Assembly: GCA_035610835.1 (NCBI GenBank)
Contig: CM069447.1
Coordinates: 20,013,259 to 20,077,258 of the forward strand
DNA length: 64,000 nt
Source of the DNA: Ophiura sarsii
Taxonomy: Eukaryota; Echinodermata; Ophiuroidea; Amphilepidida; Ophiuridae
Direction: 5' to 3'
The notes under the pieces are model-generated. The model was not told the DNA's origin. It saw only the letters and a list, made by a program, of their open reading frames with translations, and searched no databases. Position numbers and translations under genes: made by a program. Positions 44,160-55,904 of this stretch are shown in pieces. Positions within the stretch are counted from its first letter, which is position 1. Each line of letters opens with the position of its first letter.

Positions 44160-45460
44160 TTGACAGAAAAGGAACTAAATTGTTCCCAGATGATTGAAAC
44201 AATTTTAGTTCATTTTGATTGTACAGAGTGTCTCAAAAGTTTCAAAACCATTTTGACGATTTGTATTTCTCTTAAAGGTAAATGTTCCGATTGCTGGCCC
44301 GATTTTCAACTTGATGTTTTCTATGTTACATGAAAGGTCATTCTTAAAATTGTCGCATTCCAAAGTTTGAGTTGCATAACTCCAACGGTTCTATTTTTAG
44401 AAGCACAAGGTCACAAGAAGTTTGCCCATTGAGTAGTATACAAACTGGCTGGTGGTTAACCACCTTTGGCAGTAATTCACCACATTTGATAGGATAGAAA
44501 CATTTCTGGTTCCTAAGATTTTACAGACATAATGAGAAAAATATGGGGATTCTTCTGATATCAAAATAATTTGATGTAAAAAAAAGTGATAGTCCCCAAA
44601 AAGTGATCGGAACATACACCTTTAAAATAAGTCGCGGTATTTTTGGAAAGAAAAGTGTCAAAACCATTGTAAACGATTTGTATCTTTCTGAAAATATGTC
44701 ACGGTACCAAATTGAAAATATATTTGGAAAGAGAACATTTGTAGAATTATTTCGGTACCAAACATGACTCTTTTTGAGGCCCCTGAATATAAACCACACA
44801 AGACCCATTACGGTTCCGTGCCCTGTATAAAATCCAACTTTCTTGACCACGTCTTTGATGACATATCCAGGGTAATAAATTATCCCCTCCTACACCATTT
44901 ATCTGATTTATTTTACACCAACTGTGTCTTGCCAGCATGCGTGCTACCATTTCCACCGCTATCCTAAGCATAGCTCAAGGCTCTTTGGTGTTGGTGTAAC
45001 TAGAAGCCATATACTACTTTTGAAAATGTTCTTGTGATAACAAATTCCAACTTTTAATTTCAATTTGTCATAAAAAAACTAGTGCTATATTATATTTTAT
45101 GAAAACAAATGTTCAAATTTCGACGAAAAAAAATCACATTATATTATCCAAAGAGCAGATTTCAGTTTTAAAACTAGCCCAAATCTGCGGGAAATCAAAA
45201 CGTGTGGAAATAGTCATGTGGCAATCAATACTGCAGCTCGGGAAACTGCAGTTCGGGAAACTTTCGTCTGTATTTTGGCAAAACAGATAATTGTATAGGT
45301 TTGGTACAATGGTACCAAAATATTTATCAAAATATGTTATGGTGAAGACGAGCGTAACACCGGTTGTCAACTTTTAGAGTGGAAGTCATCACATGTAACT
45401 TTCAGAGGCCTAGGGGTGCTGGCTTATTTCTCGGAACTGTCAATGTTATAGTCGATCCAT
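44160..45460 (-). repeat. Reverse copy of the intron-filling repeat
   Basis: Reverse complement of the block at 34262-35240 (GAGACACTCTGTACAATCAA, CTGACAGTTCC-type ends). It carries private sequence at 44270-44630 and 44780-45060 without a recognised gene. It contains no peptide exon. Confidence 0.7.
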
Positions 45461-45789
45461 CTTAGACCGATCTTCCAATCACTTGACCCAGCCGTTCCAT
45501 TGACTGGGAGACGAGGCTATTTTCTGACTAAAATATCGATGGAATCTATGGAATCAGTTTGAATGAAAAATAGCCATAATAGAAAATAATTATGTTTAAC
45601 ACATACACTTATCATTAAAATCCAGGTTGATATTATGTTTAATTTTCATACCTAACTACGGATGAGTACCTATACTCAATTTCTAATAATATTGACCGAT
45701 GTTTATACCATTTTGCCAGTCTGTTTGTGAAATATGTTTGTAATTTCTGGCTGCGTATCCCTTGATGTTAGCACAAATAATTTCATCCG

Positions 45790-46250
45790 GATTTAAATCG
45801 CAGTAAGGCCCCTTATCCATAGATAAGGCGCGTTACTCGGGGTTAACGTCCCTTATCTGGGGTTAAGGCGCCTTAATCTCAGATAAGGAGCGTTAACTAG
45901 GGATAAGGCGCCTTATCTGGGGTTTATGTCCCTTAACTGGGGTTAACAACTTAAACCCCAGATATGGCCTATGTTTACGTCCCTTATCTGGGGTTAATAA
46001 CTTAAACCCCAGATAAGGCCCGTTATCCTAGGTTTACGTCCCTCATCTGGAGTGAACGCTCCTATAATGGTACACACATGCAGCATAAATGTGTCATTTC
46101 CGCCTTAAACCCCGGATAAGTGACATAAACCCAAGATAAGGCATGCCTTATCCTAGGTTTATGTCCCTTATCTGGGGTTAACAACTTAAACCCCAAAGAA
46201 GGCCCGTTATCCTAGGTTTACGTCCCTTATCTGGGGTTAAGGCGAAATGA
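45790..46250. repeat. CCTTATCTGGGGTTAACG satellite, short block
   Basis: Same bidirectional motif and GGTACACACATGCAG spacer as 27440-31600, and again directly left of a duplication unit. It was therefore part of the duplicated segment, and unit 1's array has since grown or this one has shrunk. Confidence 0.9.
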
Positions 46251-46333
46251 CACACTTAAATGCTTCCATATACGCAGGCGATTTAGTGTATAGGGAACGC
46301 TAACGCGATGAATATATGCACTTAAGGTATTAT

Positions 46334-46836
46334 CAGGGATACTATTAATTTTGGGATAGGAAAGTCCTATACTAACGTACGTAGCGAAAACGGACCCTTT
46401 TGCATATTTGAATAAATTATGGTAATCGTCCGGAATGCGTCCGTGACCGGCGTTTAACGCGTTTAACAAGGTTTAACCAGGTTTAACGGAATTGTTAGTC
46501 AGCATAGGTTTGGGGGCGCTGTAGATTTACACAGACGACAGTGGCCACGCGAAACCTACATTTTGAATTCGTAGTGAATAACACGTAATCGCGAATATTA
46601 AACTTATCATTTTGACAAATTCATCATAATTAGAAGAATTTTTATCGTTAACCGGGCGATGACTGTTAAAAATAATTCACTCCCGTTGCCATATTGGGTC
46701 GTCTGAGAGACGCGTGGCCAGCGTCGCGTCGTCTGCTACAATTACGCCCTATCGGTAGAACAGCGCCACCAATTCTATGCTGACTAAGTTCAATTTAAAA
46801 GTCGACCCGATCGGCAAGCTCAGTGGCATACCCCTG
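46334..46836. mobile_element. hAT-like insert private to unit 2
   Basis: Ends CAGGGATA and TACCCCTG-like sequence, flanked by GTATTAT on both sides. Unit 1 near 31675 reads GGTATTATTATTCG without the insert. No transposase frame is present in its 503 bp. Confidence 0.7.
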
Positions 46837-47017
46837 GTATTATTATTCGTATGAAAAGCCCCGCCCTAAACCTATACCATTGTCATCTTATATAGTGCGG
46901 ATCAGCCAAAAACCAATCAAAATAAATATTGTTTTTTCGAGGAGTTTCTTTAATAGAATCTTGTTGCAATAAATATGATAATACAAGTGATGTGATCTCA
47001 TAATACAGTTTTGGAAA

Positions 47018-47385
47018 AGTGTACTTTTAAGTCCCAGATACTGGTATACCAGAATCGTTCAATACTGGAACATGAAAGTTGCCAATATCGCTCGATACAC
47101 TGCATGGAACGATTTTACTGTTCCAGTATCAGTCGATACTGGAACATCAAATTGTGTTTCAGTATCGAGCGATAGTGGAACGTTTTATGTTCCAGAATAT
47201 CGGATGATACTGATACACGTGTTACCAGTGTAGTTTGTCCCAGTATTGAACGATAAGTTCATAAATTCTATATGGCCCATCGTCCGATACTGGAACACTG
47301 ACTTTGTACCAGTATTATCCGATACTGGGTGTTCATCGGACCATACTAGTACAGTCCAGGATCTGGGACCTAAAGTACACTTGTT
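47018..47385. mobile_element. Palindromic element, AAGTGTACTTT ends
   Basis: AAGTGTACTTTTAAGTCCCA at the left pairs with TGGGACCTAAAGTACACTT at the right. The interior is a series of GTATCGNNCGATAC palindromes. It is the complete form of the repeats at 31907-32210 and 60975-61095. Confidence 0.8.
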
Positions 47386-48150
47386 CCTGTCATAATTAAA
47401 CATGTGCAAAATGGGCTATTCCAGTGGCGGCACCAGCATCTTTCTTCAATTTTCTTGTTTTTTGTTGTTGTTTTTTTTTGGGGGGGGGGGGGGGCGGGGC
47501 AAGACCAAAATATTGGGTTGGCTTTTATTGCTTGAAATTAACTGAATTTGTTCTGAATTAGACATCAAGTTTAAGTAATTTTTACATTAAAAGTCAACAT
47601 TTTTTGATTGGGGGACAAAATTGGGTGGGGCTTGAGCTGACTGTGAGGCAAGTGGGTGTCGACACTGGCATTCGTGCTAGAATGTGGCTATGTTGTACCT
47701 AATTCTACCGTCCGTATTTAACATGTTCAAGGTCAGGTTACCTGTAGCTACTATTACGTCAGCATGATTATAATATTATGTGGTACAGTTGAGCACTGTG
47801 CAGTGTTACTAAAGCATGTTGTGAAAACACAAGCAAATCTTTTTTGAAATACTCCTCTATATGTTTAGGCGACGAAGAAGAAAAATGTTCTACGATTTTT
47901 AGCCTTTTAGAGGCAAACTGACCTCGTCTCAGGTATAGGATTCATCGCTCGGGCAATAATATTCGAAATTTTCTAAAAAACTTCTTTTTAATACAAGAAA
48001 ATGGTCGGCCGTGCCCGACCGTAGAACAGAGCTTGGTTTTTTCTCGTCGCCCTATTTGAATTATCAATACCATTTACACCAAGGGTCCCAAATTGTTATA
48101 ATTACTAGTATATTGATTCAATGCGCACGGGCAATAAAAGATCGCGTGAC

Positions 48151-48395
48151 CTAAGCGCAGAAGATGTTGTACGTGCAACCAAAGGTGATGCAAGTTGCGT
48201 CCACAGAAAACGTGCTCAGAGCGTTTGCTTCGAAGGTCTGGATGGAACATGAACCTTGATTATTTCTAGCATCACTCAAGGAACAACTTTCCAGGAAGCA
48301 GTCGGCTTTTGAAGTTCCGACTGAAGCTCCGCCCCATACCTGCCACTTGGTGCAGCAGTTGGATTGGCGCTTCCCAGTTTTATCCTTTGCTAGTT
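48151..48395 (-). CDS. Cys-rich secreted peptide gene 2, last exon
   Basis: The exon starts after TTGTTTATAG on the minus strand; stop at 48151. It encodes the propeptide ELAKDKTG, a Lys-Arg site, and a mature chain starting QSNCC, whose first Gln could cyclise. Eight cysteines are spaced CC-x17-C-x4-C-x11-C-x18-C-x4-C-x5-C. The precursor is 112 residues. It shares KADCFLESCSLSDAR-like and TFSVDATC blocks with gene 3 but only cysteines and few other residues with gene 1. No known family is recognised. Confidence 0.87.
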
Positions 48396-48549
48396 CTATA
48401 AACAAAAATGAAAGAAGCAAATCGAGTTATGATTTTTTTTCTTGTTAAAGTTAGGCTACATCAGTGTCTTCCGTCGAGCTAGACATGTCAACTGTGGGGT
48501 ACACCGCGCCTGCATGTTTTGTCTACATTTTAACATTTTCCACGCGGCA

Positions 48550-49640
48550 GTTCTGAGAAATAAAAGCCAGCACCGAAGTTACATATAACTAGGCCCCTCT
48601 GAAAGTTGACAACTGGTGTTGCGCTCGTCCTCACCATAACATATTTGAGAACCAAACTTAAAATAACAGTCATCTGTTTTGCCAAAATCGGAAAGTTTCC
48701 CGAACTGTAAAACTGCACTTTCATAATGAGCTGAATAGACCAAGGTGGTGACAAACGGAAAGAGGTAGAGAAGAGAAAAAAATGTTCTCTACAATGATTC
48801 TTTTTAATCTAAGATTGATCTAATCCTTGTTAGGCCAAAACAAATTGTAATGTTGTCCTCGACCACCTGCTCGTCAGATTTAGGGCCGCTCCGACTTTTT
48901 GTTCCCAGATATTTTTTAAAAACAACTTAAATGGCATTGAATGTTAAATTAAGTGTTTATAACATATACATTATGTGCGACTCTTAGAGTGATTACAACT
49001 TCTTGTAACTTTGAGCTTCCGCTGGTATAAGAAGAAAAAAAGAAGAACAAATCCGCCCGCCCTCCTCCTCTCTGAAAGCTGTGGAGGACAACATTACTTC
49101 TTTTTGTTGGCCTTATGTACATTATTGTGCACAACATTTAATATATAAGTGAAAACCTTTTTTGAACAAAATCCACATGAATTGAACATGATGAATTGGA
49201 ATGTGAGGAACACGCAGTACACACTGCATGTGATTACAGTGACTTAAACAGTGCGTCTATGGCAAATCGAACACTTTTATGGTATTGTGAGTTACGTGGT
49301 TTTAACGTGTGTTTTATAGGGGCCTCAAAAAAGATTCAAGTTCTGTACCGAAATAATTCTACAAGTTTTCTCTTTCCAAATATATTTTCAATTTGGTACC
49401 GCCACTTATTTTTCAGAAAGATACAAATCGTTAAAAGGGTTTCGACACTTTTTTTTCCAAATATATATTTTTTTTTTTACCGCGACATATTTTTAGGAGA
49501 GATACAAATATTCATAATGGTTTCGAAACTTTTGAGACGCCCTGTACAATCAAAATGAACTAAAAAAAATCAATCATCTGGGAACAACTTAGTTCCTTTT
49601 CTGTCAACTGTGACTATAATAATCATAGGGTAGAGGATTC
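48550..49640 (+). repeat. Dispersed repeat in intron of gene 2
   Basis: Copy of the block at 34262-35240. It additionally contains TTAGGGCCGCTCCGACTT and a TTATAAGAAGAAAAA-type stretch shared with unit 3 (63050-63320). CCGCGTGGAAAGTGTTAA at 49920 is another end of the TTAA element family. Confidence 0.7.
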
Positions 49641-49729
49641 TAAAATAAGACAAACACACGATTCATACGGCAACCACTCAAATTATCTACCGGTATGAAA
49701 TCACACGAATGTAACACTCTCCATGTGGG

Positions 49730-49905
49730 TATTGGTTTTTACCATATACAAAACAGATTTTTCAGAAATCTTTCCCAACTTTCAAGGTCTATCTCAAGGA
49801 TTCCTGAACCAATTATAGGCATGTTTGTACTTATTTCAATATTCAATGTATTTCTCATGGTGATTCCGAATATGGTATAATGACACTCAGTATTTTTTAA
49901 CATTT
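49730..49905 (+). repeat. Dispersed repeat with TCTATCTCAAGGATT core
   Basis: Same-strand copy of 24310-24450. An inverted copy lies 1.1 kb to the right at 50940-51110, which could be the two ends of a larger element. Confidence 0.8.
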
Positions 49906-49989
49906 TTGAAACATTTTTGCCGCGTGGAAAGTGTTAATGTTATCCAACGTATTACCATTTTCAAAACAAGACAAAACAGTTAAGAGTGA

Positions 49990-50750
49990 TTTGAGTTAAG
50001 AGTTAAAGAGCTGTAGAAGGTGTCAGATGGGGTCGGCCGATTTCCGTGGGGGTGCACACCTCTATTACGATCAATGCGCGACGTAATGGCGATCACGCAT
50101 CTATAGGCCCTAATTGGTGACGGATTTTGTGAAATATGGTCCGTTTTTAGCCAAATATTTCATCAAATCCGATGTATTCGGATTTATTGAAATGTATTCA
50201 TTATACTTTGTGAAAAAACGGTTTAATTTAATGTAATTTCGTGATTTTACCGGCGTATGAATATACACATATCGATTTGAAGGGGTAAAAAACTAATCGG
50301 TCACTTCGACCTGAACATTTGAGTTTTATACAATCACAAATGTTCATAATATGAATTGCAAGGTAACTCGAAAATTTACAAGATCTTTCAAAGCTATTTC
50401 CCTATAAGGGACGCACCATTAGATTTTCAGTGGGGGTAGGAAGTTGGGGGAGGGGGAGGGGGGTTTGGCCGCCGTAAGGTTTTTTTGTTTTTTTTGCTCC
50501 GCCGAAGGCGGCGATTTTTTAAATTTTATATTGAGTTGGGTGGGGGTAGAATTTCTTTCTTTTTTTGACTCATCGAGGGGGGGGGGGGTGTTTGCCTGCA
50601 TAGAGGGGGATTTTTTTTCCCAAAACCTTCCTACCCCCCCCCCCCCCCTGAGAATCTAATGGTGCGTCCCTAAGGAAAACATTGCGGAGCGCAATAGTTG
50701 TGTGCCCTTTTAACCATGAAGAGGGTTTGTTGAATTTTTTTAATGTGTGC
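49990..50750 (+). repeat. Interspersed repeat, forward copy
   Basis: Reverse complement of 41400-41569 plus 43697-44135. It is interrupted by the MITE at 50408-50670. Confidence 0.75.
50408..50670. mobile_element. Harbinger-like MITE with GGGACGCACC ends
   Basis: GGGACGCACCATTAGATTTT and its complement form the ends, flanked by TAA (50405-50407, 50671-50673). The reverse copy near 41500 has no insert. A TWA 3-bp duplication fits PIF/Harbinger. Confidence 0.85.
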
Positions 50751-50939
50751 TTTTTTAATAGTTTTAACCACCCATCATTTATTATATGGTATGAATGAAA
50801 TCTACCGACCACCATGTAACAACAGCCTATTAATATACAAATGTATGCAGCTTGCAGATATTTTATAAAATAGTATATACGTAACGATTCCCATGCGACA
50901 GGCGTCTGCATGCAGAAGACATTCCAAAAGTTCACAAAA

Positions 50940-51110
50940 TGTTTCAAAATTTTCACAATTATTGAATTCCATTGTCATATTTGGATTCACCATGAGAAAT
51001 GCATTGAAATAAGTACAAACATGCCTAGAATTGTTCAATAATCCTTGAAATAGATCTTGAAATTTGGGAAAGGTTTCGAATAATCGATAGTATATGTATG
51101 GTAAAACCAA
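50940..51110 (-). repeat. Dispersed repeat with TCTATCTCAAGGATT core
   Basis: Reverse-strand copy, positioned as 35340-35520 in unit 1. Confidence 0.8.
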
Positions 51111-51198
51111 TAGCCGCGTGATCGATACCTTTTTACCACCAGGGGATGTTACTCACAAACACAAGCCGGATTGGCTCAAACCTGAATACGAAACTTAC

Positions 51199-51301
51199 CA
51201 AGAAATGCATCGCGTCGAGCTTCCTTGGAATTGCCGCTGACAGCAACGACGAATAGCAGACACGCAACAGCAACGGTCAACACTGAGTTCATTATGAAAT
51301 C
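51199..51301 (-). CDS. Cys-rich peptide gene 2, signal-peptide exon
   Basis: Minus-strand exon between a TTTTACTATAG acceptor and a GTAAGTTTCG donor. Coding starts at 51292 (MNSVLTVAVACLLFVVAVSG) and continues NSKEARRDAFL, ending in phase 1, which joins in frame to the last exon at 48395 across a 2803-bp intron. Relative to gene 1 it has three extra bases of core signal sequence once the alternative start is set aside, and almost no other change in the signal region. Both splice words are conserved between the genes. Confidence 0.87.
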
Positions 51302-51483
51302 CTATAGTAAAAAAATAAATAAATAACGGATTCGATTATTTTGTCATTAATGTAAACGGTCAAAAACCATGCAGATTGTACCGTAGTGTATAGTGGGATC
51401 ATGGTATAACATTACAACAGCACGCGGTCGAATTTACCGTTAAACAACGGTTTTTTAACAAACGTGCGCCGATATGCTTCGTA

Positions 51484-51887
51484 CACTCTAAGAAATTAAA
51501 GAACCCTTTTTTGTCCTGCCAGGAGAACCATTAAAGGTTCTTTAAAGAACCAAAAACAGTTCCCCAAACGTGGTACAGAACCATTTTTGGTTGATACAGA
51601 ACCATTTTTGGTTCTATGAAGAACCTGGTTTGGTTCTTCAATTTTCAAGAACCTTTTTTGAAGGTTCAAGAGAGAGGTTCTTTATAGAACCGTCATAGAA
51701 CCCTCAAAAAAGGTTCTTGAAAATTAAAGAACCTCAAATAGTTCTTCATAGAATCAAAAATGGTTCTGTATCAACCAAAAATGGTTCTGTATCACGTTTA
51801 GGGAACTGTTTTTGGTTCTTTAAAGAACCTTTAAGGGTTCTCCTGTCTCCTGGCAGGACAACTTTAGAACCATATTTTCTAAGGGTG
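51484..51887. mobile_element. TA-flanked palindromic MITE, CACTCTAAGAAA ends
   Basis: CACTCTAAGAAAT at the left and TTTTCTAAGGGTG at the right, flanked by TA (51482-51483, 51888-51889). Unit 1 near 36000 has no insert. The interior is a fold-back made of AAAGAACC/GGTTCTTT words. Non-coding; it lies just upstream of gene 2. Confidence 0.85.
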
Positions 51888-52169
51888 TATGCCATTGAAT
51901 TTTGACAATGAACATAAACTCGTAATAACAAATCCCGTTTAGATATGTATGTGATAGAGCACATGCGAAACGCTCACGCAGCGAATGCTCAACGTATACA
52001 TAGTGTATTGATCACTTCACCTGCTCAAAATGTTGAACATGCTCAAAAAAGATATGCTAAACACCAGCGCACCTCTGCGAAGCCCTAACAATCATAACGA
52101 ATACAACGTATGCCAAATATGTCACGAACAAATGAAAACTAATGGGCCCCTCACATGTATCCGTGTGAG

Positions 52170-52500
52170 CTGGGCGGCTCCTTACCGTGTGCACAATGGG
52201 TGCGGACGGCGGCACACACGGTGGGCCGTTTCCCGTCCGTTGAACACGTTCAGGGGACTTTGCCGGCCACTGGAGTTTTGAGCATGTTCAAAACTCCTGG
52301 CACTAGGTAAGTAAAAGCGGCGGCGAACGATGAGAGTCCGGTATGAGGACGGTATAAGGACGGCGCACCCATTTCGCACCCGTTTCGCGCCCGTTCGCAG
52401 GGCGGTGATGGACGGTGGTGGACGACGACCATATCAGCGACGGGCTGCGAACGGCCGCATGCAGCCTGGTTAACCGTTCGCGAAACGGACTCTCATCAGG
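52170..52500. other. CpG-rich patch in unit 2
   Basis: This stretch is rich in CG and GC compared with everything around it. GATGAGAGTCCGG at 52339 and ACGGACTCTCATC near 52482 are inverted. It could be a GC-rich MITE or a CpG-island promoter. Unit 1 has no counterpart. Confidence 0.4.
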
Positions 52501-52937
52501 CATGTTGTATTATAGATTTTGGTCGTACGAATTCCGGAATGCGAATGAAGCGGCGAGCTTGAGCGCTCATCTTTAAAAAAAGGGCGGTTTGATGATGTAA
52601 TCAAGACGTTTCGGCCTGTACCCAGTGCATTGCAGCTACTGGCAAGACTGGATTGCCTTTGGCATGTGAACCATTGAACTGGCCACAGCCACGTACCACG
52701 CTACTAATGCTAGCTGGGTGGTCCCCTCTGCATACAAGGCATTAAATGCCTTGCTGCACAGTAGAGTTTGGCCAAATCTTTGTCATTTCGAAATTACAAT
52801 GGCAATCTTTTAATATTATTTTAATTATTTCTCCACAATAACAACATGATATATGTTCATATTTTCGTATCAAGATCTCATATACATTTCAAAGCCATCT
52901 GGGTCAAAATACTGATTTAAAATACATAAAAGCAATT

Positions 52938-54040
52938 ATTATTATCATTATTATAATAGGCACTTATAAAGCGCTCTTTAAAAAGCACAGCGCTTAAACA
53001 ACGCCCCCGAAAACAATATACAGCAGACATATTGCACAAAACATATACAATATTACAAAGTTACACATTTGGAAATAAATAGGTCTTTAGAAGACTCCTA
53101 AAAGCAAACACAGTCCTAGCCTCTCTGACATTAACAGGAAGCTTATTCCAGCTGAGGTCCGAAAACAGTGAGACAACAATCACCAGCTCTTTTGTGGGAA
53201 CGAACGGGATTGAGCTTTGTTATGTCAGATGAAGAACGAAGTCTGTGCCTACTTCTAGTAGTATCAGGATGATTTTACAACGTGACTAGATTCTGTAGAT
53301 TAGCCGGAGCAGTACCAGATATGCACTTATATACCTGCAACATGATTTTGAAATGTATTCTTTCTTTGAGTGGAAGCCAGTGTAAGGAACGCAACAGTTT
53401 GACAGAGCACCTGTCTCGTCCACATGCAAAGACTAGTCTGGCAGCTTTATTTTGGATACGTTGCAATCGTTTTAGATCAGCTTCACGGGCTCCGTACAAG
53501 AGGGAATTGGCATAATCAATGCGAGACAAGACAAGTGCTCTGACGGCATGATAGCACGCTTCTGGCTAAGGAAGCGGCGAATCCGCCATAAGTTACGAAT
53601 GTGGAAGTTCAAAGTCTTACTAAAGCTTACTAACATGGGTAGACATATTTAGAGTTCCTAACACTGGCAGATGGTTTTATTGAAAGATTACCCACATTTA
53701 ATACAATATCTGGAAGTTTGGTGAGAGCTCTGTTTATGGCAATTATGAAAACTCAATTTTATCCTGATTAAGCTGCAACTTGTTGTGTAACATCCAAGAG
53801 GTAATATCAGATATGCAAGCAGACAGGTTATTGAGGACACGCTCACGATCACCAGGGATCTTAGGATCAAACTCGGCATAAAGCTGAATATCATCCGCAT
53901 AGCAATGGAAACATATTTTGTAACGACGGATGATCTCACCAATAGGGGTTGTGTACATGACGAAACCCTGAGGGCCAATTATGGAACCCTGTGGCAAAGA
54001 GTATGTAAGCGTGTGCTCACTAGACATAGCGTTTTTAATT
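52938..54040 (-). pseudogene. CR1/L2-like LINE, 5'-truncated
   Basis: On the minus strand the insert holds RT sequence with LPQGSIIGPQGFVMYTTPIG and CYADDIQLYAEFD (YADD at the active site), then after frameshifts SRIDYANSLLYGA, IQNKAARLVFACG and LRSLHWLPLKERIHFKIM. It ends in an ATT microsatellite near 52940. GCAATT flanks both ends (52932-52937, 54041-54046). Unit 1 lacks the insert, so it postdates the duplication. Confidence 0.9.
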
Positions 54041-54074
54041 GCAATTCATAGACAAAAACCTGAACCTGAATTAA

Positions 54075-54254
54075 AATGTCAAAGTCGTCACTGACTATGA
54101 CAATAAGTGAAAGTAGGTATACAGTGAATAAGATCCCATCACCAAGAACACTCACCTTATTCTTCCCAAACTTAGTGATGATAGTGAACAGTAGATTTGA
54201 TGCTCGATCTCTTCTCGGGCTCACGTCGTGAAGCGATATGAAGTTGTTTATCAA
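54075..54254 (-). other. Unit 2 copy of the 60-codon open stretch
   Basis: Matches 37795-37977 with three base differences and keeps the GAATAAG|GTGAGTG donor-like word (exon side ending at 54156). The LINE was inserted immediately beyond its stop region. Confidence 0.35.
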
Positions 54255-54452
54255 AATCCCAGGATTTTATTATAGACAATAATCATTTGACAAATAAAGC
54301 GATAAATTAATAACTTATATGGCATTCCATACGTTTCTCCAGACTCTCTACCGTAGAGATGTAGATTCCCGGGGGTACTCACATCATATTTGGGGGTGGG
54401 GTACGCAGAGTCCCCTTTTTAGCCTTACTCTCACTAAAAAAACATCCACATG

Positions 54453-54703
54453 TCGAGGGTGTTAGTGCAACAAAGGGCTATCTGCATTTCAGTCATAAAT
54501 TGAATTAAAGATTGTACCCATCATTGTCACCTATTGGTTTTGACAAGTTAAAAGAAATGCTATTCAAACCTTTTTGATTTACGAATTTACTATTTTCTCA
54601 TAATTAGGTTCCTGATCTTGTGCGGATCATTTTGATACCAAATTCTCATCATGGCCAAAAATGCAGATAGCCCTTTGTCATGTTTGTTGCACTAAACCCT
54701 CGA
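54453..54703. mobile_element. MITE with TCGAGGGT ends
   Basis: TCGAGGGTGTTAGTGCAACA and AGGGCTATCTGCATTT at the left pair with the complement at the right, ending CCCTCGA. It is absent from unit 1 near 38430. Target duplication is unclear. Confidence 0.75.
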
Positions 54704-55715
54704 TATTTTCTTTTTGAAAATGTCACCGTAAGAAACCGTATTTTTGAACATTTAGCACTGTCACCCACCCAAAGACTTACATTTGGGAAAATTGTGGAAA
54801 TTGCCCACTTATAACGACCGCCTTTTTAAATTATGGAAATGTAACTTACAAAGACCTTATTTTGACATTTATTGTTTATTGTGTTATAACTTAACCCTCC
54901 CTCACCGAACGCTCTCATCTTTTGCATCTTTTGCTCATGGCGTAATATTTTTAGTTTTTGAACTAATGGTCTGGAAAATTCCTGAAACCATTTTGTGTGA
55001 CACAAATAAGCTTATAAGTCAAGCAAATTGATCAATATTCACACTACTTCAAAATGGGCAATATTGGTACAAAAATGGTCAAGTTAGAAATCCGTCACTT
55101 GGTATTTTTTAGGGAGGAGGGGACGTCCCCCACGTAAAAATGCGCCACCTATGATTAAATTGATAACATATTGCATCTTACTCCAAGAAGATTTTACGAT
55201 TCATTTGTCGAGCTCTTTAGTTTTAGAAATAAGAAAAAGGAAGACTGATAACTAATTTATTCATTGATGTAAACTAGAACCTAAGAGCTCCAACTATGAA
55301 CGTGCTATAAGAAGCCATGATTGATGATTGTGTGCATGTACAGGGTGTCCCAAAAGTCTATGCACGTTTTTGAAGAGTCATATCTCATAAAATATAAATC
55401 ATATGGTATAAATTTAACCATATTTTGATAGACGAGATTTAGGAAATTATTTTGATACCAAACACAACCCTATTAGTGAACCCACAACATTATACAACTG
55501 ATTGAAAGTGTTTGGCCGTGTGCCAGACCCACCCAAACCAAGTACTACACATTGTTGCTAAAATCAGGTGCGCATAAATTAACGGTATGAAAGCAACGTT
55601 GCGCATTAGTCACAGTTCACTGCTTACCTTGCAACATTGTTATTTCCAAACTCGGTCACTCACACAATAAATAGGCGTAGTAGACAACATTGCACAGTAA
55701 AAGTCTTCATTCAAG

Positions 55716-55904
55716 ATGGTTTACAGCATAGATAAGCGAATACAAATTGTATGGTTCTACCCTGAAACAAATTCAGTTCAACTTACTCAACAAAAGTTCA
55801 GAAAACATTTCAAAGTGAAACGCTCACCAGGAAGAATATCCATTCTGAAGTTGGTGGTAATTTTTTGAACACAGGAACTGTGCATGATTTGTCTCGATGT
55901 GGTA
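55716..55904 (+). pseudogene. Transposase N-terminus of mariner copy 2
   Basis: MVYSIDKRIQIVWFYPETNS opens the frame, followed by the HTH region QKFRKHFKVKRSPGRISILK. After a frameshift near 55855, FLNTGTVHDLSRCGRK follows. The catalytic region is missing. The frame is cleaner here than in copy 1 and supports the mariner/Tc1 assignment. Confidence 0.75.

Larger units (their letters stand above)
46260..55320. repeat. Segmental duplication, unit 2
   Basis: Second copy, same orientation as unit 1. Private inserts include 46334-46836, 50408-50670, 51484-51887, the LINE at 52938-54040 and 54453-54703. Confidence 0.85.

Noticed and set aside
44764..44967. Short open frame inside the reverse intron repeat
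   Set aside because: It is private to one copy, lacks recognisable motifs and is not maintained in related copies.
52030..52503. Several overlapping short frames in the CpG-rich patch
   Set aside because: They are open in competing frames on both strands because the patch is GC-rich; none has a domain or a copy in unit 1.
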